Shown here in pieces: positions 35,150 to 45,589 of a stretch of 64,000 nt of DNA (position 1 is the stretch's first letter; every line of letters begins with the position of its first letter). This DNA comes from Dromiciops gliroides (Eukaryota; Chordata; Mammalia; Microbiotheria; Microbiotheriidae): positions 941,001-1,005,000 of the forward strand of contig NC_057866.1 in NCBI RefSeq assembly GCF_019393635.1, in the 5' to 3' direction. The notes under the pieces were generated by a model. That model made no database searches. It saw only the letters and a list, made by a program, of their open reading frames with translations, and was not told the DNA's origin. The position numbers and the translations under genes were made by a program.

Positions 35150-35320
35150 GATTAGCGATCATAAGCGCACACATTGATGCAGTACTTTACAAATGTCATC
35201 TCGTTGGAGCCTCCCAAGAAGCCTGGAAAGCAAGTGCTCTTAGCCCAGAGGACCTGAGGTGGATTTTAACTCAGGTCTTTGGGAGGTCTTCCCGGCCCAG
35301 CACTCTGACCTGTGTCTCTT
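35150..35320 (-). mobile_element. MIR-type SINE, antisense, decayed
   Basis: GTACTTTACAAATGTCATCT, TTGGAGCCTCCCAAGAAGCC and GGATTTTAACTCAGGTCTTT. Confidence 0.55.
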
Positions 35321-37149
35321 GTAGCTGTTTAGCCATGAGTGGCCTGCCCCACCCCTCACTCTTGTGTGGGCCCACCATTAAGGGACATGTCGGGGGCTCT
35401 GTGGGAAGAAGGGGTGTCCTGTCAGAGCAAAGTTCTCGGAAGCCAAGAAGATGGAGGAACCTCCAGTGAGCTGACTTCTTTCCCACTGCCCCCAAAGAGA
35501 ATTTCCTGGCCCTTGGGTGTGACCAGGCCCCACACGTGTCTCTGGGCCAGCCAGTGAGCATCCAGCCTTTGCCTGAAAGATGTTGGGGGGCAGGGGCGGG
35601 GAAGGCCACCAACCACTGCCCTGCACCTGCTCCACCCCCTTCCCCTTCCCTGGTCTTGGGTGGAGAAGTGGCTGTCTGAGCTCATTTAGTATGATGGGCT
35701 CTGAGGCCCTTTGTCCACCCTCACCCCATTCTACAGAGGAGCAGACTGAGGCCCGTGGACAAGGGATTTTCTGAGGGTCAGCTTTGAACTCGGGCCCTTC
35801 TTCTCCTCCTGGGTGGGGTCCGGTGGCCAGGCTCGTCCTGTGCTCTCCCTCCATGGCCTGCTCCCTTACCCAGGGCCCAGTGGGAAGCGCTGAGGCAGCA
35901 TCAAGTGACCTGGACACGCTGGGACTTCAGTCCTTGTGTCCCCCACCAGTGGCAGGGTGGGCAGAAGCATCCCCGACAGCAGCCCGCCTATAAGGGCCAG
36001 GAAGAAGGGGACTCATGGTAACAGCAGCCATCCTGGAAGTGGGTGGGAGGGGCAGGCCAGCCTGTGCCTGATGCCTCCCTGGGCACATCTGCTGCCAGCG
36101 TGGTGCTGGGCAGCCCTGCCCGGGCCAGAGCTGGCCAAGGGCCCTGGGCACCTTCCTCGGAGCGGGACCTGGCAGTGCCAGGGGCATGCACCCCCATGCC
36201 TGGTGTCAGAGCCTCTGGATCTGTCTTTGCCCTCAAGCAGGACAGACTCTGCTCCCAGCCTGGGCACTCCGCATGCCCGGGGCCATGGGGGCAGAAGGGG
36301 TCACACAATCCTGCCTCCTGCCTCCTAGCTGAGTGACCTCAGACAAAGCTCTGACCCCCTGGGAGACTCAGTCTTCTTTTAGCACTTGTTCCTGCCCCCA
36401 AAGCCCCTGCCAGGAAAGTGCCTTAAGCAAATGAAGCTGTTGTTGACTAGCAGAGATCACCTTTGGGGGCAGGGGGCAGGAGAGGTCAGAGACCCCCCCC
36501 AGGGGGCATTGCTGCCCTCGGCCGAGCGTCCAGCCCAGGCTCCTCTCCCTCCTCTGCATCCACAGGGACAGAGGAGGCCCAAGGAGACCAGAGCCGGGCA
36601 GCTTCAGCTACCTGTCCTCCCCACAATGCCCTCAGTCAAATCTATCCCAGCTCAGCCTGGCCAGATGTAGGCTGGAGGCTGCGGGGTCTGTGGGCCTCCT
36701 GTGCCTGGTGGTCTCTGTGGGGCCAAGCCCTCAGAATCCTCCTGGTGTCCTGGCTGTTAGACTATCTGAATATGCAATCACACACTCTCAGGGGCTTTAC
36801 AGATGCAGCCGTCATTAAGAATTCAGTAGCTCACACCTTCCATTAGGGCTGCCCAGAAGACACTCTGGGGGCTGGGCATCAGCAGGGGGAGGGGGTGTGT
36901 GTGACCTGCCTCCTAGCTGATGCCAGTCCCCACCCCAGGCTGCAGTCACTCTTCAGACCATGGCTTCTGAGGCACCCCTGCAGGAATCACACGGCTCAGG
37001 GCGGTGGGGAGGCCTGGCTAGCATCTTCCCTGGCAGGCCCAAGAAAAGGCATTTGTGCAGGTCTTCCCATCCCAGTGGGCTCATGGGAGCCTCCCAACCC
37101 TGGAAGGGAGAATTTGTCTGAGTGGGAAAGGCCCATTTTACAAAAAGAA

Positions 37150-37350
37150 AGGATTAAGAATACTAAGAATAGCTCACAACAGGCCTGTGAGGTCAGTGCT
37201 CGGTTTAGCTCCATCTTAAAGAGGAAAAAACTGAGGCTAAGCTATGTGAGCCTGGGTCACACAGCTAGTAAATATACAAGACAGGATTCGAACCTGGCTC
37301 TTCTTGTCGACAGGCTCATCACTTTGATATGACAGGCTCCCCACCTTCTC
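37150..37350 (-). mobile_element. MIR-type SINE, antisense
   Basis: AGCTCACAACAGGCCTGTGA, GGGTCACACAGCTAGTAAAT and GGATTCGAACCTGGCTCTTC. Confidence 0.7.
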
Positions 37351-37659
37351 CCCCCCACACACACATCTTGCTTGGCCTTCAAGGCTGATTCTTCTCATCC
37401 TCAGGTGGCTGAAAGGCCCCTCCCACCTCAGAGCCCCCAGTGCCTCTTCTCCCCCAGCCCCATCCCTCCCCATGCTGTCCTTGGGGAATGGCTGCCACAC
37501 CCCCTCCCCCAAATCCTCAATTTAGGGCTCACTGAAGGTTTGTGGACATAGGCAGCCCTGGTGTGAGGTGAGGGTGAGATGCTGCTGTGTCCCAAGGTTG
37601 TCCAGGCCTGACCAGTTTGTCCAGCTGAAAGACTGCTCCTGTACCCTTGGGGTGCTGAG

Positions 37660-37810
37660 CCTTATAGAGGATGGATATTGACTCCCCTACTTAGAGTGTA
37701 AACTCCCTGTGTGCAGGGCCTGTCTTGGTCTATAGCACATTGCTCAAAGTTTGGCAGAAGGTAGTTATGTATATATGTGGTGTGTAATAAATGCTTGTTC
37801 CTTCATTTGT
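37660..37810 (+). mobile_element. L2 LINE 3' end, sense
   Basis: AGAGTGTAAACTCCCTGTGT, GCAGGGCCTGTCTTGGTCTA and GTAATAAATGCTTGTTCC, an L2 3' terminus. Confidence 0.65.
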
Positions 37811-37986
37811 CCCATAAGGGGGTGGCACCAGATGGGCTCCTAGGTCCCAACAGCCCCATGAGCCCCCCCCAAGCTGCTTGTGCTGCTGCCCAAGAGGGTG
37901 GGGCAGGCGGGGCCCTTCTTGCCTACAGAGCCCCAGGTCAGGGCTGAGACTCCCCAGTAAGGCTCTTCCCTTTGCTTCCTTTGCAG

Positions 37987-38088
37987 ATTGACACATACGC
38001 CCAGAGGGACCTGAGGAAGGGGCTGCACTTGTATGGCACCGAGGGCAACATAGGCCTCACCAACGCTTGGAGCATCATTCAGACAGAT
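37987..38088 (+). CDS. TSPAN4: TSPAN4 coding exon 4: start of large extracellular loop
   Basis: This 102-base exon encodes 34 residues (about 111-144): IDTYAQRDLRKGLHLYGTEG followed by NIGLTNAWSIIQTD. It forms helices A and B of the large extracellular loop, just before the CCG motif. The match to TSPAN4 is close, and TSPAN9 differs clearly here (it has KDLKEGLLLYHTENNVG), which supports the orthologue call. The acceptor is TTTGCAG at 37980-37986 and the donor GTAAGT at 38089. Both ends are phase 0. Confidence 0.97.
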
Positions 38089-38234
38089 GTAAGTGGGATC
38101 CCCTCCCCCACTCTGCTCCCCTCGCCGTCAGGGGAGTCCTTGGCTCTCAGGAGACTTCCAGTGGGCATGGGGGGACGAGAGGGGCCTGCTGCTCGATGTA
38201 ACAGGGACTCACACAAACGGGGTGGGGGGGGCAC

Positions 38235-38420
38235 GCCAACCTGCAGTCAGGATGTCCTGAATTCAGATTCTGCCTGAGACGCATAACAGGGTGTGACCCT
38301 AGGCTAGTCACTTCTGTCAGCCTGCCTCAGTTTCCTCATGTGTAAAATGGGAGCACCAATGGCTCTTATGAGATGATGTTTGCAAAGCGCGTAGCCCAAT
38401 ACCGCCAAAATATTAGTGAC
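38235..38420 (+). mobile_element. MIR-type SINE, sense
   Basis: GAATTCAGATTCTGCCTGAG, GCCTCAGTTTCCTCATGTGT and TTGCAAAGCGCGTAGC follow MIR sense order. Confidence 0.7.
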
Positions 38421-38689
38421 TATTCTGATAATGGAACAAGAGGGAGGAATTCTGACTCTGACTATGTGACCTGTCCTCCCTGGGCCTCAGTTTCTCCCAA
38501 GGTCCTTTCTGTCTTCATGATCCCTCAGAATCCTCTAACCTGAATCAGTTGGTCAAGTCAACAAGCATTGAGTAAGCACCTGCTGTATACCAGGCCCTGT
38601 GCTAAGTGATAGGGGTGATAGGGGTAGTAGACAAAGGTCCCGGTGGCCAGAGCCCTGCCCTTCATCCCCTGCTAAGCCCCAGCCTTGGT

Positions 38690-39311
38690 CCCCGCCACCA
38701 TCTGCCGCCTTTGCTTCTCCTCACAGGCCACAGACGTGACGATTTGTCATCTACACCTCCCTAGTTGCTCCTCCAAACCTCCCCCCCACCCAAGCTCCCC
38801 ATGGCTGCTCCTCTCCATGCCCTGTCAGCTGAGGCCCTTGCCCCCCACTTCCCTGGAAGGGGAGAGCTCCCTACTCCCCATCCACGTTTCTCAGACGCCT
38901 TCCACCTGCGCTCTTCCCTTCCTCTTGTCACAGAATAGGTAGGGGCACTTCTCCCTGCCAAGGCCAGGCCCTCTAGACACCCCGACCTCATTCCATCCGT
39001 CTCCCCAGGAGCCGGTCCCCTCTCTCATCACCCCCCCCCATGCTCCCTACAAACACGCCCATCTGCTCTTCTCTGGAAAAGCCCAAACTCCTCTCCGCTC
39101 CCCACACAGGCAGTCAGCGATCAAGTCTCTCCTCTTCTTCCTCGCCTGAGCCCTTTTCTGCAGCCCCTGGTCCCCTCTCACCTGGTTATTCTAGCAGCCT
39201 CCCCATTGGTCCCCCTTCCTCAGGTCCCTCCCCCTCCAGCCAGTGCTTCCCTTAGATATCTGTCCTTTGATCTCAGGGGAAGCACAGTGTGACCACGTGA
39301 CCACACGACTG

Positions 39312-39365
<54 letters not shown>

Positions 39366-39640
39366 CAGGCATACACGTGAGTGCACCACACAGTAAACTC
39401 CATTGGCTCCAGAGCATCAATACAATGCTCTGATTGGCTCCTAACCAGACTCGTGTCCCCTTCCTCCCCACCCCCCACACCAGGGCCAAGCAACTGAGGC
39501 TAGTCACTTCCTTCTCCCTGAGCCTTCTCTTCTCTAACCTAAACACTCATTCTTCCTTCACCCCATCCCCATTAATCTCATCTTCAGGCTCTCCCCCATT
39601 GCAATTGCTCTCCTCTGAGTGCTCCTGGTTTGCGAATTGA
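38690..39640 (+). mobile_element. L2 LINE remnants, sense, split by an AC microsatellite
   Basis: CCCAAACTCCTCTCCGCTCC and CTAGCAGCCTCCCCATTGGT before the microsatellite and AGTAAACTCCATTGGCTCCA after it are L2-like. Assignment of the C-rich first 350 bases is uncertain. Confidence 0.45.
39315..39362. repeat. (AC)n microsatellite
   Basis: 24 uninterrupted AC units. Confidence 0.98.
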
Positions 39641-39734
39641 CCCCAAGGTCCAGAGAAGGACTGGCCAGGGCAGGATGACCTCTCTTGACCCAGATGCTGA
39701 GCCTAGTGGTCTCACATGGAACCAAAGATCCATA

Positions 39735-40313
39735 TGTTATGGGCCCATAGCACCCCAGAAGTTCTCTGGGGCACATCAAAGAACCTTCTCCTTGAGAAAC
39801 TAAACCAAAGGACAGACACACCTAAAGAGATAAGTGGAACCAGATCTGACTGAGCTAGCTTTGGGACTTCCACCCTTCATTCTAGTCTCCCACAACCCTG
39901 GGGAGATAAGTTTGGGTGTGGCTGCTTCCTTTGTGTCCTGAGGAGAGAGATGTCTTGAGAGATCCACCCCTTAACCAATTCCCCCAGCCACCACTAATGG
40001 GGGATGGTCCTCCTTCACTAAGGGAACTTTCCACAGTCGGATGGTCACCCCCATCAGTCCTCTATAAAAGTACCTGCCTGTCTCCTGCTTGAGGAGATCG
40101 GTATCTCAGAGCCACTCTCTCTGTGCCATGCCTTTCTCCCCATGAGAAGTCTAAGGATTTCTTTCATGGTTTCCCTTCCCTTCCCCTTCCTCTAAATAAA
40201 CGACTATCTAACTGCTTTTGTGTGCAAGAAGGTGTAATTTTTTAAAGAGGAATTACTAAGGACTCCAAACCCCTACCCCTTCCCAAATCCCCTACCCCAT
40301 TTTCCCCATGACA
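39735..40313 (+). mobile_element. Solo LTR of an endogenous retrovirus (plus orientation)
   Basis: A 579-base LTR beginning TGTTATGGGCCC and ending CCCCATGACA. It has a TATA box (TATAAA at 40073-40078) and a poly(A) signal (AATAAA at 40195-40200), so U3, R and U5 are all present. A perfect 4-base target-site duplication CATA flanks it (39731-39734 and 40314-40317), which fits a gammaretrovirus-like (class I) integration. No internal region remains. It is the inverted partner of the LTR at 25399-25937. Confidence 0.9.
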
Positions 40314-40395
40314 CATAAAAGATTCCCCCCACCCATATTGGGTGAGCTGCTCTCTGGCCTAGCTGATCTCATGCTGGGTTTACAAAGTTTGTTTA

Positions 40396-40557
40396 TTGGG
40401 GCAGCTAGGTGGCACAGTGGATAGAGCACCAGCCCTGGATTCAGGAGGACCTGAGTTCAAATCCGGTCTCAGACACTTGACACTTACTAGCTGTGTGACC
40501 CTGGGCAAGTCACTTAACCCCAATTGCCTCACCAAAAAAACAAAAACCAAAAAACTA
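40396..40557 (+). mobile_element. Marsupial tRNA-derived SINE, near-consensus
   Basis: GGGGCAGCTAGGTGGCACAG start, intact body and CAATTGCCTCACC plus A-rich tail. A 14-base target-site duplication ACAAAGTTTGTTTA (40382-40395) / ACAAAGTGTGTTTA (40558-40571) flanks it, so it is one of the youngest copies here. Confidence 0.93.
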
Positions 40558-40849
40558 ACAAAGTGTGTTTAATGAATGAATGAATGGATGGATGGATGAA
40601 AAAACCTTTATCAAACACTTCCTCTATACTAGGCCTGTGTTACAGAGACACAATGTCAATCTCCTCTTGCTACGTGCTCCCATCCCCATTTAGAAGCAGA
40701 AAAAGAGAGAAGCCAAGAGTCGGGAGGAAGCAATTTCACAAAGGTCCCCGCCTGCGATGCCTGAGCGTCTGCCATCCATCACAGGCGTCCTCCCTCCTGA
40801 ATGTCAGTGCGGGGAGGTGGGGGCGACTGAAACGACTCATCTTCAGCAG

Positions 40850-41180
40850 TGCCGTAAACAAGCGGAAGGACGGGGCCCCCTCTATTTGTCTTTGACTCAT
40901 TCTGTGATGGCGCCGAGCCAGGGACCCGCCGGCAGTCTGGCTGCTGCTGAGTGATGGGGAAGATGGCGGTCACCGGGCCAGCCAGCCGGGTTCTCTCCCC
41001 TCCCTCCAGACGCTGGGTAGCGGCGGCAGTGGCGGCGGCAGCACCTCCAGTGTGGACAGCGGCACAGACCCTCCCCGTTTCCCTTTTAGCCTTTGCATCC
41101 CTAGGCTGACGGTTCAGATGAATGGGTCCGATCTCCCCGAGGGCATGGGAATGAGCTTCTATGTCCCACGAAGGAGCTAG
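40850..41180 (+). other. CpG-dense block with acceptor-preceded open frame
   Basis: In one frame the sequence is open from 40908 to a TAG at 41178-41180. A strong acceptor-like tract (TTCTCTCCCCTCCCTCCAG) ends at 41009; from there 56 codons read TLGSGGSGGGSTSSVDSGTD and end in EGMGMSFYVPRRS. An overlapping 48-codon frame starts at the ATG of AAGATGGCGG (40960-40969, a YY1-like site). I do not recognise either product; it may equally be a CpG-rich regulatory element. Confidence 0.25.
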
Positions 41181-41584
41181 GCTGGGGAGACACTCTCAGG
41201 GGCTAAGGCCAGTGGAGGGAGAAGTTCCTCGGAGTCACAGAGGATGGCTTCTTGTTCTCCCCAGACATCCTCTGGGGGTTGGCTTTTGCTTGGACCTAGA
41301 CTGACTCAGGGTTCAGAGAGGCCAGGGGACTTGCCTAGGGTCACAGAGCTCTGGTTCTGTCTTGTCCCCTCTCGGAAGTCCTATTCAACTCTGAAGTTCA
41401 GAATCTCTGATTCATTTAGTCCTAGTCTCATCGACAAGGCTCCTAGGAAGTAAGGATCCAGCTTCTCCTTCAAGATGTCCAGTGAAGGAACCTGGGACTC
41501 GTAATGCCACAGCTCTTGGGGGTGGGAGAAGCTACAGAACACTTTCCTGGGTGGGAAGGACTTGGGGTAGCTAATGGACTACCC

Positions 41585-41735
41585 TTTTTTGTTTGTTTTT
41601 TTGAGGCAATTGAGATTAAGTGACTTGCCCAAGGTCACACAGCTAGTAAGTGTCAAGTGTCTGAAGCTGGATTTGAATTTAGGTCCTCCTGAACCTAGGG
41701 CTCATGTTTTATCCACTGTGCCACCTGGCTGCCCC
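41585..41735 (-). mobile_element. Marsupial tRNA-derived SINE, minus
   Basis: Poly-T, AGTGACTTGCCCAAGGTCAC, ending CACCTGGCTGCCCCC. Confidence 0.87.
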
Positions 41736-41744
41736 CTCTTTATT

Positions 41745-42805
41745 TTTAAAAAATAAATTATTTTCAATGAACAAAACCCGACGTCCCTTTCTCCATCAAA
41801 AAAGAAAAAAAATCAAAACCTTTGTAACAAATATGCACAGTCAAGCAGAACAGATCCCCACATTGCATTCTGTACCCTGAGCCTCCCACCTCTTGGTTGG
41901 GAAGTACTTGTTTCTTCCTCAGACCTCTGGAATTGTGGAAGGTCAATGCATTGATCAGAATTCTGATGTCGTTCAAAGTTGTTTGTCTATAGCATGTTGT
42001 TGTCACCCTATAGATTGTTCTGCTCCCTCCCCTATCTCAGTTCACGTAAATCTTCCCAGGTTTCTCTGAAGTCATCCCCTTCATCATTTCTTATGGATCA
42101 ATAGTACAGCATCACATTCATAGACCGTATGTAACTTGTTCAGCCATTCCCTGGTGGGTGGGCACCCCCTTCACCACCACAAAAAAGTTGCTACAATATT
42201 TTTGCACATATTGGTCTTTTTTTCTTCTGTTTAAGAACATTTTCTTTGGGGCTATAGATCTAGGAGCAGTGTCCTTAGCCCAAAGGGTAGGCACCATTTA
42301 ATAGCTCTCACAGAATGGTTGGATCAGTTCTCAGCTCCACCAACAGGACATTAATGTATCTGTCTCCCCACAGCCCCTCTAGAATTTGTTATTTTCCCCT
42401 TTTTGTTAACTTTGCCAAAAGTTGACAAAAAAGTTGATGAATGTGAGATGGAATCTCAGAGTTGTTTTACACTTAGTGATTTGGAGCATTTTTCATATAA
42501 TGAATTTCATATCATTAATATTTCCTATTCATCACTTGGATTTCTTCCTTAGAACGTTGTTTGTTCATATCATTTGTTTAATCAACTGGGGAATGGCCCT
42601 CATTCTTATAAATTTGACTCAGTGCCCTATACATCTTAGAAATGAGACCTTTAGCAGAGAAACTTGCTGCAACCCCCTCCCCCCATTTGCCTCCTGCTCT
42701 TCTAGTTTTAGCTGCATTGGTTTTGTTTGTACCAACACATTTGATGTTGGAAAAAATCAAAATTATCCTATGGGTTTTCCTTCCAAGTTCTCTCTTGCCT
42801 ATGGC
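41745..42805 (-). mobile_element. Antisense L1 3' UTR and ORF2 C-terminal remnant
   Basis: On the + strand: AACTTGTTCAGCCATTCCCT, GGTTGGATCAGTTCTCAGCT, GTGAGATGGAATCTCAGAGT and AATGAGACCTTTAGCAGAGA, the reverse of L1 ORF2. Inactive. It ends about 150 bases before TSPAN4 exon 5. Confidence 0.8.
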
Positions 42806-42956
42806 TGTATGGGGGTGTGGGGATAGCTCTGGTAGGGGGAGGCTGTCAGGCAGCCCCTATGTGGGCTGCAGTCAGGACTGCCTTGGGGGTGCCTGCATCT
42901 GTGGGGTGGAGGCTGTGCCTCTCACCCCATGGCCCTCCCATTCTTTGCTCTTCCAG

Positions 42957-43088
42957 TTTCGGTGCTGTGGGGTCTCCAACTATACAGACTGGTTCGAGGT
43001 GTACAACAGCACCAGGGTGCCTGACTCCTGCTGTCTGGAGTTCAGCGAGAGCTGTGGGCTCCACTCTCCAGGCACCTGGTGGAAAGCG
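42957..43088 (+). CDS. TSPAN4: TSPAN4 coding exon 5: cysteine core of large extracellular loop
   Basis: This 132-base exon encodes 44 residues (about 145-188). It holds the family signature CCG at its start (FRCCGVSNYTDWF), then VPDSCCLEF and ESCG. That gives five of the six loop cysteines; the sixth is in the next exon (PCYE). Two N-glycosylation sequons are visible, NYT and NST, and both are at positions where human TSPAN4 also has sequons. The acceptor is CTTCCAG at 42950-42956 and the donor GTGAGT at 43089. An antisense L1 remnant ends only about 150 bases upstream, so the acceptor region is bounded by repeat DNA. Confidence 0.98.
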
Positions 43089-43435
43089 GTGAGTCCAGGA
43101 CAAGCCCCCACTGCCATCCCCAGGGGTCTCCACAGTGAGCGTGGCACCAGGGGCCCCTTAGCAGTCTCACCCTTTAATGGCAGTCGGCTTTATGGTGGGA
43201 GAGGGGCCTGTGGTTACTCTGGGAATGTTTCCTGCCCACAAACTTACAGTCTGAGAGCAGGCGGCTGGCATGGAGAGGTGATGCCTGGAAGATCCCTGGG
43301 AGGGAGGGACCCTATGGTTCTCAGGGAAGGGCTCTGGGCTGCCACCTAAGGACACAGGACAGCCAGAGACAGGACACGCCCCACTGAGGGGCATCTGGGA
43401 GGCCTGCACTGACTGGAAGTGTGTTTTTTTTCCAG
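43089..43435 (+). other. TSPAN4: TSPAN4 intron between coding exons 5 and 6
   Basis: 347-base unique intron, GTGAGT to TTTTTCCAG. Nothing else seen. Confidence 0.95.
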
Positions 43436-43519
43436 CCCTGTTATGAGACGGTGAAGATGTGGCTCCAGGAAAACCTACTGGCCGTGGGCATCTTTGGGCT
43501 GTGCACAGCTCTGGTCCAG
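43436..43519 (+). CDS. TSPAN4: TSPAN4 coding exon 6: end of large loop, first part of TM4
   Basis: This 84-base exon encodes 28 residues (about 189-216). It starts PCYETVKMWLQ, containing the sixth loop cysteine, and continues with ENLLAVGIFGLCTALVQ, the first half of the fourth transmembrane helix. The acceptor follows a run of T's (TTTTTTTTCCAG, 43424-43435) and the donor is GTGAGC at 43520. It is phase 0 at both ends and only 347 bases after exon 5. Confidence 0.97.
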
Positions 43520-44375
43520 GTGAGCTGCCCGGGCCTCTCATCAGGCACCGCCATTCCTTCAGAGGCAGCAGGGTTCGGGGGAGGGTCCCTGAGTGATCTT
43601 GGCCGGGTCACCTTTCACCTCCTCTGGGCTGGGGCTAGATAAGGATCTCCTGTGACCCTCTGTGCAGATCCCCTGGAGGGGGGGGTGGTGCTCAAGCTGA
43701 GGGAAACCGCCTTAGTGAGGGAGGGTCCTCACAACTGACTCACTCGGCTGCTCTGCACACAGGCCACTTGCACCCATGTTTATGCCCCCTGTGACCCCTT
43801 TGGGAGCATGGAACTATGATGGAAGGGCAACAACCCTTCCCTCAAATTAGAAGCCCTGCCTCCCTCCCTCAGTTCCTCTAGTTAGAGCACCATGAGCTCA
43901 AGAGCTGGGAGGCCCCTTGGAGATCTGAGACCAACCCTCATACAGGATAGATGGGGAAACTAAGTCTGAGTGAGGGGCCAAGACTTGCCAAGGCCACCAG
44001 GGAGTCAGCCCCCAAAGTGGGGACCAGAGCCCAGGGGCTCATCCTGTCTGGTGATCTCTCCACTGTCTCGGCCCTTCTGGGGTCCTGGGCAGCGAGAATG
44101 CTCGCTGAATAAGTTCATGAATGGGTGGTGTGAAGGAGAGGAGGGGGGAGCTCCCCAGGAGGTCAACTGTCAATAAACGCGTATTAAGTAGTCAGAACCT
44201 GTGCTAAGCCCTGCCCTCAAGAAGCTTACAATCTAACAGAAGACAGTGCTGAAAAGGGGAGGGGGACAAAGGAGGGGAAGAAGGTACCCAGTGTGGGGGC
44301 CGGCCAGAGAAGCCAGGGAGGAGGAGGAGGAGGCGGAGCGCTCACCCCCCACCAACCTTTCTCTGTGTCCTGCAG
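43520..44375 (+). other. TSPAN4: TSPAN4 intron between coding exon 6 and last exon
   Basis: 856-base intron with a MIR-like antisense scrap near 43920-44010 and a MIR/THER-like piece at 44165-44240 (ATAAACGCGTATTAAGTAGT). A GGA repeat (44310-44335) lies near the acceptor. Confidence 0.95.
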
Positions 44376-44444
44376 ATCCTCGGCCTGACCTTTGCCATGA
44401 CCATGTATTGCCAAGTGGCGAAAGCAGACACATACTGCGCATAG
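44376..44444 (+). CDS. TSPAN4: TSPAN4 last coding exon: end of TM4 and cytosolic tail
   Basis: This is the coding part of the terminal exon, 69 bases for 22 residues and a TAG stop at 44442-44444. The sequence ILGLTFAMTMYC completes TM4 and QVAKADTYCA is the short cytosolic C-terminus, identical in length to human TSPAN4. The acceptor is CCTGCAG at 44369-44375. Adding the six exons seen here (64+25+34+44+28+22) gives 217 residues; with a 21-residue first coding exon the protein would be 238 residues, the usual family length. No frameshift or internal stop is present. Confidence 0.97.
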   Translation: MLGLTFAMTMYCQVAKADTYCA

Positions 44445-45085
44445 AGCGGAGCCGTGCCACGGCCCACCCCTGCTTCTCTTCCAAAGGACACGGGACAATC
44501 TCCGTCATGTTCATTCACCCCCATTAGTTACCCTTGTAAAAGGCTTCATCCTGGGGCCCCTGGAGCCCGAGGAAGTAGAAAAGGGGAACCCCAAGGTCCC
44601 GTGTGTGCCTGGGCTTCCTGGAGCAGTCCCCGCTGCTGCAGACTGACCCCAAGCCCTTGGCAGGGTTCCCTCCTGAAGCACCAGTCTATCATCCTGTCTG
44701 TCGGTCTGTCTCTCCTGGAAATGCCATGGGGTCAAGGCTCACTTGCCCCCTCCTTTTGTTTGCCCAAGATGTGGGAGCCCCCAGCTTTAAGAGCCCGACT
44801 TCCGGCCCCTCAGAGAAGTGGGGTGGTGTGGGATGAGCTGCACCGGCCCGGCCGGGCCTCTGAAAGGACAGCAGCCCCTCCCCTGTCCATCCATTGTCAC
44901 CTTGGGGGACAGGGCTGCTTGGCAAGCCCCACTGGGAAGCCTTGGCTGCTCCCATTTAACATTCCAGGCTGGACTCCAGGCTGCAGAGGCCCTCAGGAAC
45001 ATGGTCTCTCCCCCAACAGACCCAGGAAGCCACTTTATGTTTGCAGATGTGTCTTGACTTCAGTAAACCGTTGTGAGTGCACAGC
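44445..45085 (+). other. TSPAN4: TSPAN4 3' UTR (probable)
   Basis: GC-rich sequence follows the TAG stop without another splice signal that I would trust. A variant poly(A) hexamer AGTAAA lies at 45062-45067, followed by a GT-rich stretch (45090-45125, repeated TCTGTC/GTGTCC), a plausible downstream element. The exact cleavage point is inferred. A longer 3' UTR reaching an ATTAAA at 46977-46982 is also possible. Confidence 0.6.
45062..45067 (+). terminator. Candidate TSPAN4 poly(A) signal AGTAAA
   Basis: AGTAAA is one of the commoner variants of AATAAA. It lies 618 bases after the TSPAN4 stop codon, with a GT/T-rich region starting about 23 bases later. It is the first credible poly(A) hexamer after the stop. 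Confidence 0.5.
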
Positions 45086-45589
45086 AGCCCTTCTGGTGCG
45101 TGTCCGTCTGTCTGTCCATCTGTCGCTGTGTCCCAGAGGCCAGGTGTGGACAAGAAAGGACTCCCCAGCCTTGGGTCTGGTGTCCCTTTGCTTTCTCCCT
45201 TACTCTCATTTGGAGAGGGACCATCCGAGAGAAAAAAACTTTAACCTCCCCCAGCAGAGCTCCACCCACACGTCTGCCCAGAGCCCGCTTTGGCCTGGCC
45301 TGGACCTCCCTAGCCCAGGAGGTCCCATTGAGTCAGATGCCAAGCCTCCCCCTTCTGTCCTGAGAACAGGCAGTTCAGCCAGGTGTATGGTCACTGGATG
45401 GGGAATGACAGTAGCCAAAGTCCCAGGGACCAGCCAGCCAGTGGGGGCTGTGGCCTTCTGGCCAGAGCTGAGAAGGTGCCATCTGGAGCCATGAGGCCTG
45501 GGCCCTTCGCTCTCCCCTTCCCTCTTCCTCTTCCTCCTCCACTTCCCCCTCCTCCATTCTCTCCCTCACCCCCACAGCACAGCCCTCAG

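Larger units (their letters stand above)
28452..37986 (+). other. TSPAN4: TSPAN4 intron between coding exons 3 and 4
   Basis: A 9.5-kb GT-AG intron with TG tracts, MIR, L2 and SINE copies and otherwise GC-rich unique DNA. No exon of another gene was found on either strand. An AT-rich block lies at about 36755-36850. Confidence 0.9.
38089..42956 (+). other. TSPAN4: TSPAN4 intron between coding exons 4 and 5
   Basis: A 4.87-kb GT-AG intron expanded by MIR, L2, a solo LTR, two SINEs and an antisense L1. A CpG-dense block at 40850-41180 stands out from this repeat background. Confidence 0.9.

Noticed and set aside
40964..41110. 48-codon Ala-rich frame from the AAGATGGCGG ATG
   Set aside because: Could be a CpG-driven chance frame; it competes with another open frame over the same bases and nothing supports translation.
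44454..45494. 346-codon + strand open frame after the TSPAN4 stop
   Set aside because: Overlaps the TSPAN4 3' UTR and flank; no domain, no start context of note, no recognised homologue.
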